64,000 nucleotides of DNA, from assembly GCF_020405205.1 (NCBI RefSeq), contig NZ_CP084469.1, forward strand, positions 1,302,001 to 1,366,000, given 5' to 3'. Below are positions 41,657 to 51,175 of the stretch, one piece after another; position 1 is the first letter of the stretch; each line of letters opens with the position of its first letter. The position numbers and the translations under genes are program-made. This DNA comes from Natrinema salinisoli. GTDB taxonomy: Archaea; Halobacteriota; Halobacteria; Halobacteriales; Natrialbaceae. Under the pieces are notes generated by a model. It saw only the letters and a list, made by a program, of their open reading frames with translations. It ran no database searches and was not told the origin of the DNA.

Positions 41657-42166
41657 TCAGTTCTCGACTTTCGGGAGTTCGACGACGAACGCCGCGCCGC
41701 CCTGGTCGGCGGTTTCGACCCAGACGTCGCCGCCGTAGCCTTCGACGAGGGTGGCGACGAGGTAGAGTCCGACGCCGGTCCCCTCGCTCTCGAGGCCCTT
41801 CTCGCCGCGACCGAAGATTTCCTCGCGCTGTCCGTCGGGGACGCCGGGGCCGTTGTCAGAGACGCGGACGCGGACCGTCTCGTCCCGGTCTTCGACGGAG
41901 ACCACTACGCGGGGCGTGTCCGATCCGTTGTGCAAGACCGCGTTGTTGAGGAGGTTGGTAAAGACGGACGAGAGCATCTCGTTCGCGCGAACGACCGGTG
42001 CCGGCGACGGTTGGTCGCCCAGCGCGAATTCGGCCTGCGGGTAGCTGGTTCGGGCCTTCTCGAGCGGGACCAGGTCGGGACGTCTCGTCGCCGTCTCCAC
42101 CGCGACGTCGACCCTCTCACACGGTCGATGGTCGGACCGGCAGCACGCTCGAGGGACGTCGTCGTT
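41657..42166 (-). pseudogene. Histidine kinase remnant: ATPase domain only
   Basis: The frame encodes the HATPase_c half of a sensor kinase: N-box NLLNNAVLHN, G1-box SDNGPGVP, F-box EEIFGRGEKG and G2-box GTGVGLYLVATLV. The sensor and the phosphorylated-His dimer domain are missing. The frame is open upstream only to a TAG at 42167, and no ATG begins it, although kinase-like sequence (VDVAVETATRRPDLVPLEKA) continues through the annotated GTG. It is best read as the 3' relic of a truncated gene. Confidence 0.7.
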
Positions 42167-42341
42167 CTATGAGAGAAAATGTGTGTAATGCTGTCAACAC
42201 TATATACTCTGCATGAGTGGTTAACGTTTTGGCACTACCGGCGTGACGGCCAGCGAGCCGCTGCCGACCGCCCTCCGAACGGCCCTCCCCGGCGTGCCGA
42301 CGCGCAGAACTCATTTACGCCCGGCGACCGACCACGACGTA

Positions 42342-43112
42342 ATGGACGATTCGACGGCAGCGGAAACGCGGACTCGCATCCACACGGCTCCGCGAACGGA
42401 CGTTTCGCAGAATCAGGGCAAATTCAGGATCCACCTCAACTTCCCCGGGCACGCGGTCCCGGGACACGACGACCACGGCTACGGGCCGCTGGCGACCGTC
42501 GTCGAGTCCTTCATGGATCCGGGAACGCTGATCCGAATGCACCAACACCGCAACGAGGAGATCATTTCGTGGGTACCCGAGGGCGTGATGCGCCACGACG
42601 ACCGTCACGGCAACGAACTGATCACGGACCCCGACCATCTGATGGTGATGAACGCCGGTAGCGGCTTCTGGCACGCCGAGGAGACGTACGAAGACGACCC
42701 GCCGCTGCGGATGCTGCAGATATTCGTCCGCCCGCACAGTCTCGACCTCGAGCCCGGCATCCAACACGAGCCGATTCCCGACGGGGTTCCAAACGAGTGG
42801 CGCCACCTGTTCGGCCCCGAGGACGGCGAGGCACCGCTATACGTCCGGAACGATGTCGACTTCTACGACTGTCGTCTCGAGGCCGGTGCGACCGTCACGC
42901 TGCCGTCACGACCCGGCTGGGACACCTACCTTTACGTGTTCGACGGTGCCGTGACGGTCGGTGATGTGGGAGCAGCAATCGGCTACACCGAAAGCGCACT
43001 CGTGACTGGTGAGGGCGATGTCCCCGTGACGGCGACCGAAAAGTCCCTCGTCGTCGCGTTCCGTATCGATCCCGACGCGCCGATCACCCGTCAGGGGACG
43101 ATCGGCCGCTGA
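42342..43112 (+). CDS. Pirin family protein (cupin)
   Basis: This 256-aa bicupin has its first cupin carrying the pirin metal site: PLATVVESFMDPGTLIRMHQHRNEEIISWVPEG (H-x-H then E), with a distant FWHAEE. The second cupin (CRLEAGATVTLPSRPG, YLYVFDGAVTVGD) completes it. Bacterial pirins can be quercetin dioxygenases or regulators; the archaeal role is not established. The ATG before DDSTAAETRTR was chosen as the family N-terminus follows it. It stands alone between the kinase relic and the ABC unit. Confidence 0.85.
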   Translation: MDDSTAAETRTRIHTAPRTDVSQNQGKFRIHLNFPGHAVPGHDDHGYGPLATVVESFMDPGTLIRMHQHRNEEIISWVPEGVMRHDDRHGNELITDPDHLMVMNAGSGFWHAEETYEDDPPLRMLQIFVRPHSLDLEPGIQHEPIPDGVPNEWRHLFGPEDGEAPLYVRNDVDFYDCRLEAGATVTLPSRPGWDTYLYVFDGAVTVGDVGAAIGYTESALVTGEGDVPVTATEKSLVVAFRIDPDAPITRQGTIGR

Positions 43113-43259
43113 GCGGCGGTTCGGGAGCGACTCCTTCTGTCGCTGTTTTCACACCCACGCGGAGACGGCGAGCGTTCCATCGAGTGTCCGCACGAGCGAG
43201 TTATTTTCGTGAGTCGAAAACAGTGGAACCTCGAGTTTCGATCGGTGACCGTCGGCCGA

Positions 43260-44063
43260 TCAGGACAGCTGTTTCGAGAGCCAGTCCAGATTCGTCGCGA
43301 TCGCCGCGACCGCGATCGCGCCGATCGAGATGAGGATGAGGAACGTCGAGACGACGCTCACCATCGGGTCCAGCGACTGTCGCAGCGTCGTCCACGCGAC
43401 GACCGGGATGGTCTCCGTGTTGTGACTCGAGAGGAACAGCGCCATGACGAACTCCTGGAGGCTGACGATGAAGGCCAGGAGCGCGCCGACGAAGATCCCG
43501 TGTTTGACGTTGGGGAGGACGGCGTAGACGAACGACTGAATCGGCCCGGCGCCGAGGTCGCGCGCGGCGTCGAGCAGTCGCCAGTCGAACCGGCTGAACA
43601 CCGACCGCATCACGAAGTAGACGAGCGGCGTCGCCCACAGGGTGTGTGCGAGGATGATGCTCAGATACGAGGCGTCCATCCCGGCCTTGACGAAGTACAC
43701 GCGCATCGAGATCCCGAGGATGATCGGCGGGATCAGCAGCGGGACGAGGACGAGCGGTGCGAGCACCTGTCCGGCCCGCCCGTCGTCGAGTTCGTGGCCG
43801 AACGCGGCCGTGACGCCGAGCGTGGTCGCGACGATCGTCGTTCCGACGCCGACGAGGATGCTGTTGTCGAACGCCGATATCCAGCGCGTCTCCTCGAAGA
43901 ACCCGCGGTAGTGAACCAGCGAGTAGTTCTCCGGCGGGAACAGGAGCTGGCCGGACTCCGCGAACGACGTCACGACGACGACCGCGAGCGGCAACAGCAT
44001 GAACGCCAGGATCGACAGGTAGGACGCCCTGAATAGCGCGTCCTCGATCGTCTCTCTATGCAT
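43260..44063 (-). CDS. ABC transporter permease, PotC-like
   Basis: This inner-membrane permease of 267 aa has six hydrophobic segments and the binding-protein-dependent transport EAA loop, here LLDAARDLGAGPIQSF near residue 165, which docks to the ATPase. The family places it with spermidine/putrescine or similar transporters (PotC/CysW). The ATG overlaps the previous gene by 8 bases (ATGCATAG), so a start at the ATG further upstream is unlikely. It is the last gene of the four-gene unit. Confidence 0.88.
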   Translation of the reverse strand: MHRETIEDALFRASYLSILAFMLLPLAVVVVTSFAESGQLLFPPENYSLVHYRGFFEETRWISAFDNSILVGVGTTIVATTLGVTAAFGHELDDGRAGQVLAPLVLVPLLIPPIILGISMRVYFVKAGMDASYLSIILAHTLWATPLVYFVMRSVFSRFDWRLLDAARDLGAGPIQSFVYAVLPNVKHGIFVGALLAFIVSLQEFVMALFLSSHNTETIPVVAWTTLRQSLDPMVSVVSTFLILISIGAIAVAAIATNLDWLSKQLS

Positions 44064-44979
44064 ATTCGAATTCACCTCCGAAGACGTTGAGCACGGCGGT
44101 GAGAAGGGCAATGCTCACGAGCATCAGGAGTAGCATGACGAGCGCGTACGCCGTCGCGATCTCCCACTGGAGGTTCGACAGCAACCGCTTCTCGACCTCG
44201 AGCGCGAACGCCAGGTCGTCTCCCGCACCGAGCAGGCCGGGGGCGGCGTACGCGCCGACGCTCCAGGCGAAGGAGATCACGGTCGCGACGATGATCCCGG
44301 GCATCGCCTGGGGAACGACGATTTCGAGAGCCGCGCGAGGACGGCTCGCCCCGAGATCGCGCGCGGCTTCGACGAGCCCCCAGTCCATCGTCGACAGCAC
44401 GCTGTAGATCGCCAGTACGGCGTAGGGCAACACGATGTAGACCTGGCCCACGATCACACCGGTCGTGCCGGGGACGAACTGGATCGGCTCGGAGATCAGG
44501 TTCAACGAGACGAGGATGTCGTTGACCGTCCCCGTGGGCGAGAGCAGCGGCCAGAACGCGTACGTCTTGATGACGAGCGTCGTCAGCAGGGGCAAGACCA
44601 CCGAGAACAGCAGGAGGGATTTGAGCAGCCCCTCGGCTCGCCAGATCGCGTACGCGTACCCCGTCGCGATCACGACGGCGATCGCCGTGGCGGCCAGCCC
44701 CATCTTGAACGAGTAGGCGATGGCTCCCAGCAGGACGTCAGTGGTGAACACCTCGGCGTACCCCTCGAGCGACCACGTCCCGGGAGCGTATCGGAGGTCC
44801 GTCGATCCCTCCGTGACGCTGATCCGCAGCAAGATCAGGAACGGCGCGACGAAGAGCAGCAACTCGAACAGCAGGAGCGGCGCCATCAACAACAGCGCCC
44901 GCTTCGAGCGGGATCGCTCCAGCAGCGGCTCCCAGACGCGAGCGACCGGCGCCGGCAGCGACGAGTGGGTTCCGGTCAT
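44056..44979 (-). CDS. ABC transporter permease, PotB-like
   Basis: This 307-aa inner-membrane protein has six helices and the EAA loop VEAARDLGASRPRAALEIV near residue 205. It also has a 25-residue cytoplasmic start with arginine and lysine (ERSRSKR). It pairs with the smaller permease downstream in a heterodimeric channel. Two bases separate it from the ATPase gene, giving a tight operon. Confidence 0.88.
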   Translation of the reverse strand: MTGTHSSLPAPVARVWEPLLERSRSKRALLLMAPLLLFELLLFVAPFLILLRISVTEGSTDLRYAPGTWSLEGYAEVFTTDVLLGAIAYSFKMGLAATAIAVVIATGYAYAIWRAEGLLKSLLLFSVVLPLLTTLVIKTYAFWPLLSPTGTVNDILVSLNLISEPIQFVPGTTGVIVGQVYIVLPYAVLAIYSVLSTMDWGLVEAARDLGASRPRAALEIVVPQAMPGIIVATVISFAWSVGAYAAPGLLGAGDDLAFALEVEKRLLSNLQWEIATAYALVMLLLMLVSIALLTAVLNVFGGEFEYA

Positions 44980-44981
44980 CG

Positions 44982-46121
44982 TTACAGGTCGACCCTCGAG
45001 CCGTCGTCCCGGAACGCGAGGACGTCCGCGCCGTCCCAGCTGATCCGAACCTCGTCGCCGGCGTCGAACTCGCCGGAGTCGGCGACGGTACGCTCGACGA
45101 ACACCGACGTCCCGTCGACTGCGACGGAGTAGCGAACCGTCGACCCCCGGTAGAGCACGTTCTCGACCGTCCCGACGATGGAGTTCGTCGTGCTGCCGTC
45201 GGCGAGCGCGGTCTGGCCGGTCGCGTCGTCCTCGGACCCCGATTCGGCCGATTCCGTCGAGAGAATCTCGGGGCGAAGCGACAGCGTCAGCGACGTTCCC
45301 TCGGAGAGCGTCTCGGGGTTCGCCGTCGAGAGCACGACTTCGCGACCCAGTTCGGTTTCGACGCGAACCGAGTCCGGCGTCGTCCGTTCGACCGTGCCCT
45401 CGACGAAGTTCGTATCGCCGAGGAACCCTTCGATGAACCGGTTCTTCGGATTCTCGTAGACCTCGTCGGGCTCCCCGACCTGTACGAGGCTGCCCTCGGC
45501 CATGATGCCGATCCGATCGGCCAGGGTGAAGGCCTCGTCCTGATCGTGGGTCACGTGGACGAACGTCTCCTCGAACTCCTCGTGAATCTCGCGGAGTTCG
45601 ATCTGCATGTCCTCGCTGAGCCGCTTGTCGAGGTTCGAGAGCGGCTCGTCGAGCAGCAGCACGTCGGGGTTGACCGCGAGCGCCCGTGCGAGTGCGACCC
45701 GCTGTTTCTGGCCACCGCTGAGGTTCATCGGGTTTTCGTCGGCGTGGGACTCCATTCGAACGCGCTCGAGCATTCCGCGGGCTTGCTCACGGCGTTCCGT
45801 TTTCCCCACGCCCTCCATCTTGAGCCCGAAGGCGACGTTTTCGAGGACCGACTTGTGGGGAAACAGTGCCCAGTCCTGGAACACCGTCGCAGTGGTGCGT
45901 TCGTACGCGGGGCGGTCGGTCACGTCCTCGTCGCCGATGTGGATCGTGCCGTCAGTCGGCGTCTCGAGGCCGGCGAGCATCCGAAGCGTCGTCGACTTGC
46001 CGCTCCCGCTGGGCCCGAGCAGACAGAGCAGTTCGCCGTCGTCGATCGTCACCGAGACGTCCTCGACGGCGAGCGTGTCTCCGTACCGTTTCTCGAGTCC
46101 GGAAAGCGTAATTTCTGACAT
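44982..46121 (-). CDS. ABC transporter ATPase, PotA-like
   Basis: This 379-aa ATPase has Walker A GPSGSGKST at 36-44, the Q-loop in TATVFQDWALFPH, signature LSGGQKQR, Walker B LLLDEP and the switch histidine in VTHDQDEAF. The C-terminal 140 residues form a TOBE-type regulatory domain (NFVEGTVERTTP, VYGGSTVRYSV-like strands). It energises the two permeases. The acid-rich linker ESAESGSEDDA within the C-domain is an insertion seen in halophiles. Confidence 0.92.
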   Translation of the reverse strand: MSEITLSGLEKRYGDTLAVEDVSVTIDDGELLCLLGPSGSGKSTTLRMLAGLETPTDGTIHIGDEDVTDRPAYERTTATVFQDWALFPHKSVLENVAFGLKMEGVGKTERREQARGMLERVRMESHADENPMNLSGGQKQRVALARALAVNPDVLLLDEPLSNLDKRLSEDMQIELREIHEEFEETFVHVTHDQDEAFTLADRIGIMAEGSLVQVGEPDEVYENPKNRFIEGFLGDTNFVEGTVERTTPDSVRVETELGREVVLSTANPETLSEGTSLTLSLRPEILSTESAESGSEDDATGQTALADGSTTNSIVGTVENVLYRGSTVRYSVAVDGTSVFVERTVADSGEFDAGDEVRISWDGADVLAFRDDGSRVDL

Positions 46122-46145
46122 GAGTACAAATACGATACCGATCTG

Positions 46146-47297
46146 TTAGGAGTTCGACTGCATCGCGGTGAACTCGTCGGAGAGCTCCCCGCTGTAGTCC
46201 GCGAGGAACTCCCAGTCCGGGAAGGCGATGTTAGCCGCTTCCTCGCTGTTGCTGGGCAGGTCGTCGGCCAGATCGCCGGCGTACTCGGTGTTCTCGTTAC
46301 AGAACAGGGTCGGCATCTCCTCGGACCACGCCGACTGGACCTCGGCGTCCATGAGGAAGTTGATGAACTCCTCGGCCTGGTCTCGCTTGTCGGTGCCCTT
46401 GACGACACACCAGTGGTTCAGGTATCCGGTCGTCTCCTCGGGCATCGTGTGGGTCAGTCCGTCGTAGTCGCCGATGTCGTACTCCACCTGCTCGTAGTAC
46501 CACTGGGCGACGTCGATGACGTCGTTCTGGAAGGCCTGCCAGATGTCTTCGCCGGAGCTCGCCCAGCTTTCGATCGGCCAGTTCCGAACGGTTTCGAAGA
46601 CGTCGTCGTGGAGGTCGGGATCGTGCATCTCTTCCCCGAGTTCCCGGTCGTCCATACCGACGGCCGCGGCGTACATCGGATACCACCAGAAGCCGGTGTC
46701 GACCCCCACGCCGTTGCTTTCCTGGACGGCCGTCGAGGAGAGGTCGGCCCAGGACTCCGGCTCGAAGTCGAGGTCCTCGCGGTGCATGATGGTACAGGGT
46801 GCGCCGTCGACCGGCATCCCGTACTCCGTGCTCCGGAACTCCGCGTAGTGATCGATGAGCTCGTCGGCGTTCGGGACGTTCTCCCGCCTGATCTCGTGGA
46901 AGAGGTCGTCCTGTCGGCCGTAGTAGTAGAAGTTCCCCTCCGTGATCGTGACGTCGTACGGCGGGTCGTCGTCCGGTGCCGTCTGGATGTTGCTGAGAAT
47001 ATCGTTCCAACCCCGCTGAATTTGGATCTCCGCGTCGAACTCCTCTTCGTACCTGGGGACGACGGATTCTTCGAACCGATCCGCGTAGTTCCCGCTCCAG
47101 ACGCTGACGCGGAGCGGGTCGCCGCCGCCACCGCTGGAGACCAGTTCCGTACAACCGGCGAGGGCAGTCACCGATCCGACCGCCGTCGCCGACAACAGTC
47201 CTCGACGCGAGACGGACTCCCGCACTCGTTCAGTTGACGACATCGATTCCGACTCGGACTCGCTCGTCTCTGCAACCCGATCCGGGCTTGCAGGCAT
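46146..47297 (-). CDS. ABC substrate-binding lipoprotein, PotD/polyamine-like
   Basis: This 383-aa secreted binding protein has a twin-arginine signal SRRGLLSATAVGSVTALAGC with the lipobox cysteine near residue 49. The mature part fits the extracellular solute-binding family of PotD/ spermidine-putrescine type: LRVSVWSGNYADRFEESV at the start and repeated WYP, WAD and W-rich contacts such as DTGFWWYPMY. The ligand is not certain; polyamine, iron or another cation is possible. ATGs at 47297 and 47243 are both acceptable. It is the first gene of the unit. Confidence 0.87.
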   Translation of the reverse strand: MPASPDRVAETSESESESMSSTERVRESVSRRGLLSATAVGSVTALAGCTELVSSGGGGDPLRVSVWSGNYADRFEESVVPRYEEEFDAEIQIQRGWNDILSNIQTAPDDDPPYDVTITEGNFYYYGRQDDLFHEIRRENVPNADELIDHYAEFRSTEYGMPVDGAPCTIMHREDLDFEPESWADLSSTAVQESNGVGVDTGFWWYPMYAAAVGMDDRELGEEMHDPDLHDDVFETVRNWPIESWASSGEDIWQAFQNDVIDVAQWYYEQVEYDIGDYDGLTHTMPEETTGYLNHWCVVKGTDKRDQAEEFINFLMDAEVQSAWSEEMPTLFCNENTEYAGDLADDLPSNSEEAANIAFPDWEFLADYSGELSDEFTAMQSNS

Positions 47298-47512
47298 TGG
47301 TACCCCGGGTCTACCCCGATTCCAACATAAAACAGTTGTGAAGCTCGAAACGCTCTCGAATGAGTCCCACACGTCGTGTGCCCGGTTTACTCAGCGACGT
47401 CGACCGATCGGCAGCCTCGTCCTCTCCGCACCAGCGCCCTTCCCGGACGATCGCCACGGCGGTCCCGACGACTACGCCACCGACGGACACGGATCGCTTC
47501 GACTGTCGGCCG

Positions 47513-48325
47513 TCACTCGAGCGCCTCGGCAGGATCGACGACCTCGTCCGTCGCGGGGTAGACGCCGACCTGATCACACAGGTCGGCCATCGGGCAGGCG
47601 TCGGGATCCTCGAGACAGGCCGGCTTGCGCGCCGTACAGTACTCGCGACCGAACTGGATCGTCGCCGTGTGACCGAACCCGCACTTCGCCGCGGGGACGT
47701 CGCGCTCGAGGGCGGCCCGGACGTCCTCGTGGTCCGCGTCAGGACTCGCGATGCCCATGCGGCGGTAGATCCGATGGACGTGCGTGTCGACGGGGAAGAC
47801 GCCGCCGCGACCGCCCGCGAACAGCAACACGCAGTCGGCGGTCTTCGGACCGACGCCCCTGACCTCGAGGAGCGTCTCGCGGACGACCGACGGCTCCTCG
47901 TCTTTGACGAATGCGTCGAACGCCACGGCCGAGCCGAACTCCTCGAGGACCCACGCGGCGGTGTCGATGATGGTCTCGGACTTCTGGTTGTACAGGCCCG
48001 CGCCGCTGATCGTCTCGGCGAGCGTCGATCGCTCGGCGCTCGCGAGGGATTCGGCGAGGTCGATACCGTCGCCGCCGTAGCGATCGATCAGCGCGTCGTG
48101 AGCCGGCTGGCTCGCCTTGTCGCTGGTGTTCTGGCTCAGTATCGTTCGCACGAGGCAGGTGAACGCATCGCGGCCGCCGTACTCTTTCTGCCAGAACAGC
48201 TCGCCCAATCGGTCGATGACCTCCTCCGCGCGGGTTTCCGCGGTGGCCGGATCGAACTCGGCCGCTGCCCCGCCGCCCGCCGTGCCACCGCTGATATTGA
48301 CCGCAGGTTCCGGATCGTCACTCAT
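47513..48325 (-). CDS. nth: Endonuclease III (Nth family DNA glycosylase/AP lyase)
   Basis: This 270-aa enzyme has the helix-hairpin-helix EVRGVGPKTADCVL, with catalytic Lys161, and the catalytic Asp180 in FPVDTHVHR. The iron-sulfur cluster cysteines are at 230, 237, 244 and 250, spaced 6, 6 and 5; most bacterial enzymes have 6, 2 and 5, so one gap is longer. It removes oxidised pyrimidines from DNA. An N-terminal glycine/alanine-rich extension of about 25 residues precedes the fold. Confidence 0.92.
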   Translation of the reverse strand: MSDDPEPAVNISGGTAGGGAAAEFDPATAETRAEEVIDRLGELFWQKEYGGRDAFTCLVRTILSQNTSDKASQPAHDALIDRYGGDGIDLAESLASAERSTLAETISGAGLYNQKSETIIDTAAWVLEEFGSAVAFDAFVKDEEPSVVRETLLEVRGVGPKTADCVLLFAGGRGGVFPVDTHVHRIYRRMGIASPDADHEDVRAALERDVPAAKCGFGHTATIQFGREYCTARKPACLEDPDACPMADLCDQVGVYPATDEVVDPAEALE

Positions 48326-48425
48326 GTCCTGCCGTTAGGACTCCGAGAGCAAAACCGCGACGGACTTACTGCCGGCAGCCGCCCGGCTCGAGGAACTCCC
48401 CCGGTCGATACCCCCACAGCAGCGC

Positions 48426-48839
48426 CTACTCGACGGTGATCGTCACCGTCGCCTCGGCCCCGTCGGCCAGCGCGGCGACGAGGTCGCGGTCGAATCCCTC
48501 GGCCGCGAATTCGGCACCCACCACGACAGTGCGGTCGTCGACGTACTCGCTCGTCCGCCCGACCGCGCTGCGCTCGTTCGTGAACTCGAGGTCGGGATCG
48601 CCCCGCCCTGTCACGGACTCCGTGTACCCGCCGGCCTCGATCGTGACCGTGATCGTCGCATCGGCGTCCCGGCACGCGTCGACGAATTCGGGGTCGAAGT
48701 CCGCCGGCGCGCGGTCGGCCTCGATCGCGAGAATACAGTCGCCCGCAGGAGTGAGGTAATCGTCTGTCGTCACTTCGAAGGTGCTCGCGTGCTCGGCGCT
48801 GACGTTCTCGTGGCCGCGAGCACGAATGACTTCGTCCAT
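48426..48839 (-). CDS. DUF371 family protein
   Basis: This 137-aa protein has the DUF371 signature at its start (VIRARGHENVSAEHASTFEV) followed by a DYLTPAGDCILAIEAD strand-turn-strand. The remainder alternates beta strands and an ADATITVTIEAGG piece. DUF371 is a common archaeal family with no known biochemical role. It stands alone between nth and a membrane protein. Confidence 0.88.
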   Translation of the reverse strand: MDEVIRARGHENVSAEHASTFEVTTDDYLTPAGDCILAIEADRAPADFDPEFVDACRDADATITVTIEAGGYTESVTGRGDPDLEFTNERSAVGRTSEYVDDRTVVVGAEFAAEGFDRDLVAALADGAEATVTITVE

Positions 48840-48941
48840 GGCTGGCGATTCGTTGCGGGGCGGAAAACGGGATCGAATCGGACCGGCGCAACGGCGCGAC
48901 GCCGCGGTTCGTCACGTTCCGACTCGAGAGGCGAACAGTCC

Positions 48942-49310
48942 CTAGGACGTGGACCGATAGCCGGTTCGGAACTCGCGAACCCCCGCACCGATGACGTTCC
49001 CGAGGACGACGACGAACAGGATCCCGACCAGCCCGATGGTCGTCTCGTCGTGGGGAGAGCCGGTCGCAATGCCCGCGATCGCCGCACTTACCCCGCCGAC
49101 GACTCCGAAGACGGCCAGTCCCAACTGGAGGGACGACCCGCTCCGCCGCGACAGGAGGTACTGCGGAAGTCCGACGCCGACGGCCAGATAGATGGCCGTT
49201 CCGGCGGCCGTCACCCCGAGTATCGCGGGGCTCGCGGTGAGGAAGCCGGTGATGCCGGCGAGCAACAGTGCGAGGACGAAGCAGCCGCCGACGACGAGTG
49301 CGTCGTTCAT
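48942..49310 (-). CDS. Small integral membrane protein, 122 aa
   Basis: This protein has four transmembrane segments (about residues 4-23, 27-46, 62-82 and 91-111) with short charged ends and no catalytic motif. It is not recognised. The start is set at the ATG before NDALVVGG; one further upstream adds only MRRD and is the alternative. Confidence 0.68.
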   Translation of the reverse strand: MNDALVVGGCFVLALLLAGITGFLTASPAILGVTAAGTAIYLAVGVGLPQYLLSRRSGSSLQLGLAVFGVVGGVSAAIAGIATGSPHDETTIGLVGILFVVVLGNVIGAGVREFRTGYRSTS

Positions 49311-49368
49311 ATCTCGTCGCATGATGTCAGCAGAGGAATAGCTTCCGGGACTCGAGATCGCTCGCCGC

Positions 49369-50712
49369 TCAGACCAGGCTCGTGCCGTCGAAGTCGCCGC
49401 GACTGTACTCGACGTCCATCAGGTCGAGGATCGTCGGCGTGATGTCGAACAGGTCGGCGTCGTCGATCGTCGCGTCGGCGTGGTCGATGTACAGCGACGT
49501 GTCGTCGAAGCTGTGCATTCCGTTTCGCGGCCCCGTGTCGAAGATCTCCGAGTCGCCCTTGAATCCGGACTTGAGGTCGAAGCCGTTGGTCGGAATCGCG
49601 ACCAGATCCGGCGCGATGTCGTCGTGGTCGCCGCGGAACGCCTCCTCCTTCTCGACGACGCGCTCGACCACCTTGTTGCCGTTCGGTCCCTCGAGGGCCT
49701 CGAGGTCGGCCTTGAGCTCGTCTCTGACCGCGTCGTACTCGTCTTCGGGGACCGAGCCGCGCGGTTCGCGGCCCTCGAGGTTGATGTAGAAGCGGCCGGG
49801 GATGAACGAGTAGGCCTTCGTGTCGTCGGCGATGTCGTTCAGCTCCTCGGGGTCGTCGGTCCGGAAGGAGAGCCAGCCCTCCTCTCGGAGCCACTCGTTG
49901 AAGTGAACTTCGTAGTCGAGGCTGGTGAAGCCGTGGTCGGAGGCGACGATCATGGTGACGTCGTCGGGCAGCGATTCCCGAAGCCGGCCGATGTAGTCGT
50001 CGACTTTTGTGTAGAACTCGATGAACGCCTCCTTGTTCTCGCCGTCGCGCTCGTAGTCCCTGAAGAGGAAGTGGTTGACCCGGTCGGTCGTCATGAAAAC
50101 GCCGAAGAACAGGTCCCAGTCGTCCTCCTCGATGTAGTGCTGGAAGGCCTCGAACCGTGCGTCGATCGTCGCGTGTGCATCTTCGATGAACTCGGACTTG
50201 TCCTCCTGGTGGCCGAGTTTCGGATTGACGTCGATCCGGTAGTCGAGCGTCTCGAGGTAGTCGCGAACGTCGTCGGGATACGCCGCCTTGTCGAGTCCGG
50301 GCGAGAGGAAGCCCGAGACCATACGCTGGACGTTGCGCTGGGGTGGGAAGGTGACGGGGACGTTCATCACCGTCGCTTTCCGGCCGTTCTCCTGGACGCG
50401 GTCCCAGACTCGTTCGGCCTGGACCTCTCGGCCCATCGGGACGTAGGTATCGTAGGAACCGACTTCGCGATCCTGAAAACCGTAGACGCCGGTCTCGCCG
50501 GGGTTCATCCCGGTCGTCAGCGACGGCCAGCAGGCGCTGGATTCCGGCGGGACGATGCTCGAAATCTCCGCGGCGGTCCCGTCGTCGGCGATCGCAGCGA
50601 AATTCGGAAACAGTTCCTCGTTCTCCGAAAGGAGACTATACGGCACGCCATCGACCCCAATAAACGCGACCCGGGGATCACCGTCGCCCCGTAATCGATC
50701 GAACAGACCCAT
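49369..50712 (-). CDS. Type I phosphodiesterase / nucleotide pyrophosphatase-like protein
   Basis: This 447-aa member of the alkaline phosphatase superfamily has the first metal ligand and fold start at RVAFIGVDGVPYSLL. The nucleophile region is PESSACWPSLTTGMNPG, where the phosphorylated Thr/Ser lies. The later ligands are in TTDRVNHFLF and VASDHGF. It probably hydrolyses phosphodiesters or phosphonates; the substrate is unknown. The ATG before GLFDRLRG was chosen over one 27 bases upstream. No signal peptide, so it is cytoplasmic. Confidence 0.87.
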   Translation of the reverse strand: MGLFDRLRGDGDPRVAFIGVDGVPYSLLSENEELFPNFAAIADDGTAAEISSIVPPESSACWPSLTTGMNPGETGVYGFQDREVGSYDTYVPMGREVQAERVWDRVQENGRKATVMNVPVTFPPQRNVQRMVSGFLSPGLDKAAYPDDVRDYLETLDYRIDVNPKLGHQEDKSEFIEDAHATIDARFEAFQHYIEEDDWDLFFGVFMTTDRVNHFLFRDYERDGENKEAFIEFYTKVDDYIGRLRESLPDDVTMIVASDHGFTSLDYEVHFNEWLREEGWLSFRTDDPEELNDIADDTKAYSFIPGRFYINLEGREPRGSVPEDEYDAVRDELKADLEALEGPNGNKVVERVVEKEEAFRGDHDDIAPDLVAIPTNGFDLKSGFKGDSEIFDTGPRNGMHSFDDTSLYIDHADATIDDADLFDITPTILDLMDVEYSRGDFDGTSLV

Positions 50713-51175
50713 GGACGGACGTAGTTCGAGCGCACACAAGAAGGTTCGTTTCGAGACAGTGTTTTGCGAATTGCTGACACTCCATGCCTTGTGTTGACAA
50801 TCGACCGGGACGACCAGCGCTGGGACGAATTACGGTGATTGCCAGACGTCGGTAGAGAGGGCGGGCGACGATCGGGACGAGCTGGCGGGAGCCGTCGATC
50901 GGCTAATCGACGCGACCGCTCGAGTCGTCGGGATCGAAGTTGGTCGGGACGACCGTGGGATGGGCCATACCGACGGCTGATTTGGTCGCGTCGTCGGCCG
51001 AAGATGACGGTTTCGGGGAATGATCGGATGCTGCCATACAGGGACGACTACGGCGCTCTCGGGGATAAAATTACCCATGCTCATAACGCATGTCCCGGCC
51101 CGACATCGATAACTCTCGGGAATCGGATCGGAGCGATAGCGACAGAACGGATCGCACCGGGGTCGCGGTGCGCGG
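50713..51175. other. 463-base gap
   Basis: No gene is well supported. A 44-codon leftward frame (MAASDHSPKPSSS, ending SSGRVD at a TAG) lies at 50903-51037, but it is too short and plain to call. No tRNA-like cloverleaf was found. Confidence 0.35.

Noticed and set aside
50903-51037. A 44-codon leftward frame MAASDHSPKPSSS
   Set aside because: Too short and of low complexity; the frame continues past its stop only as plain sequence.
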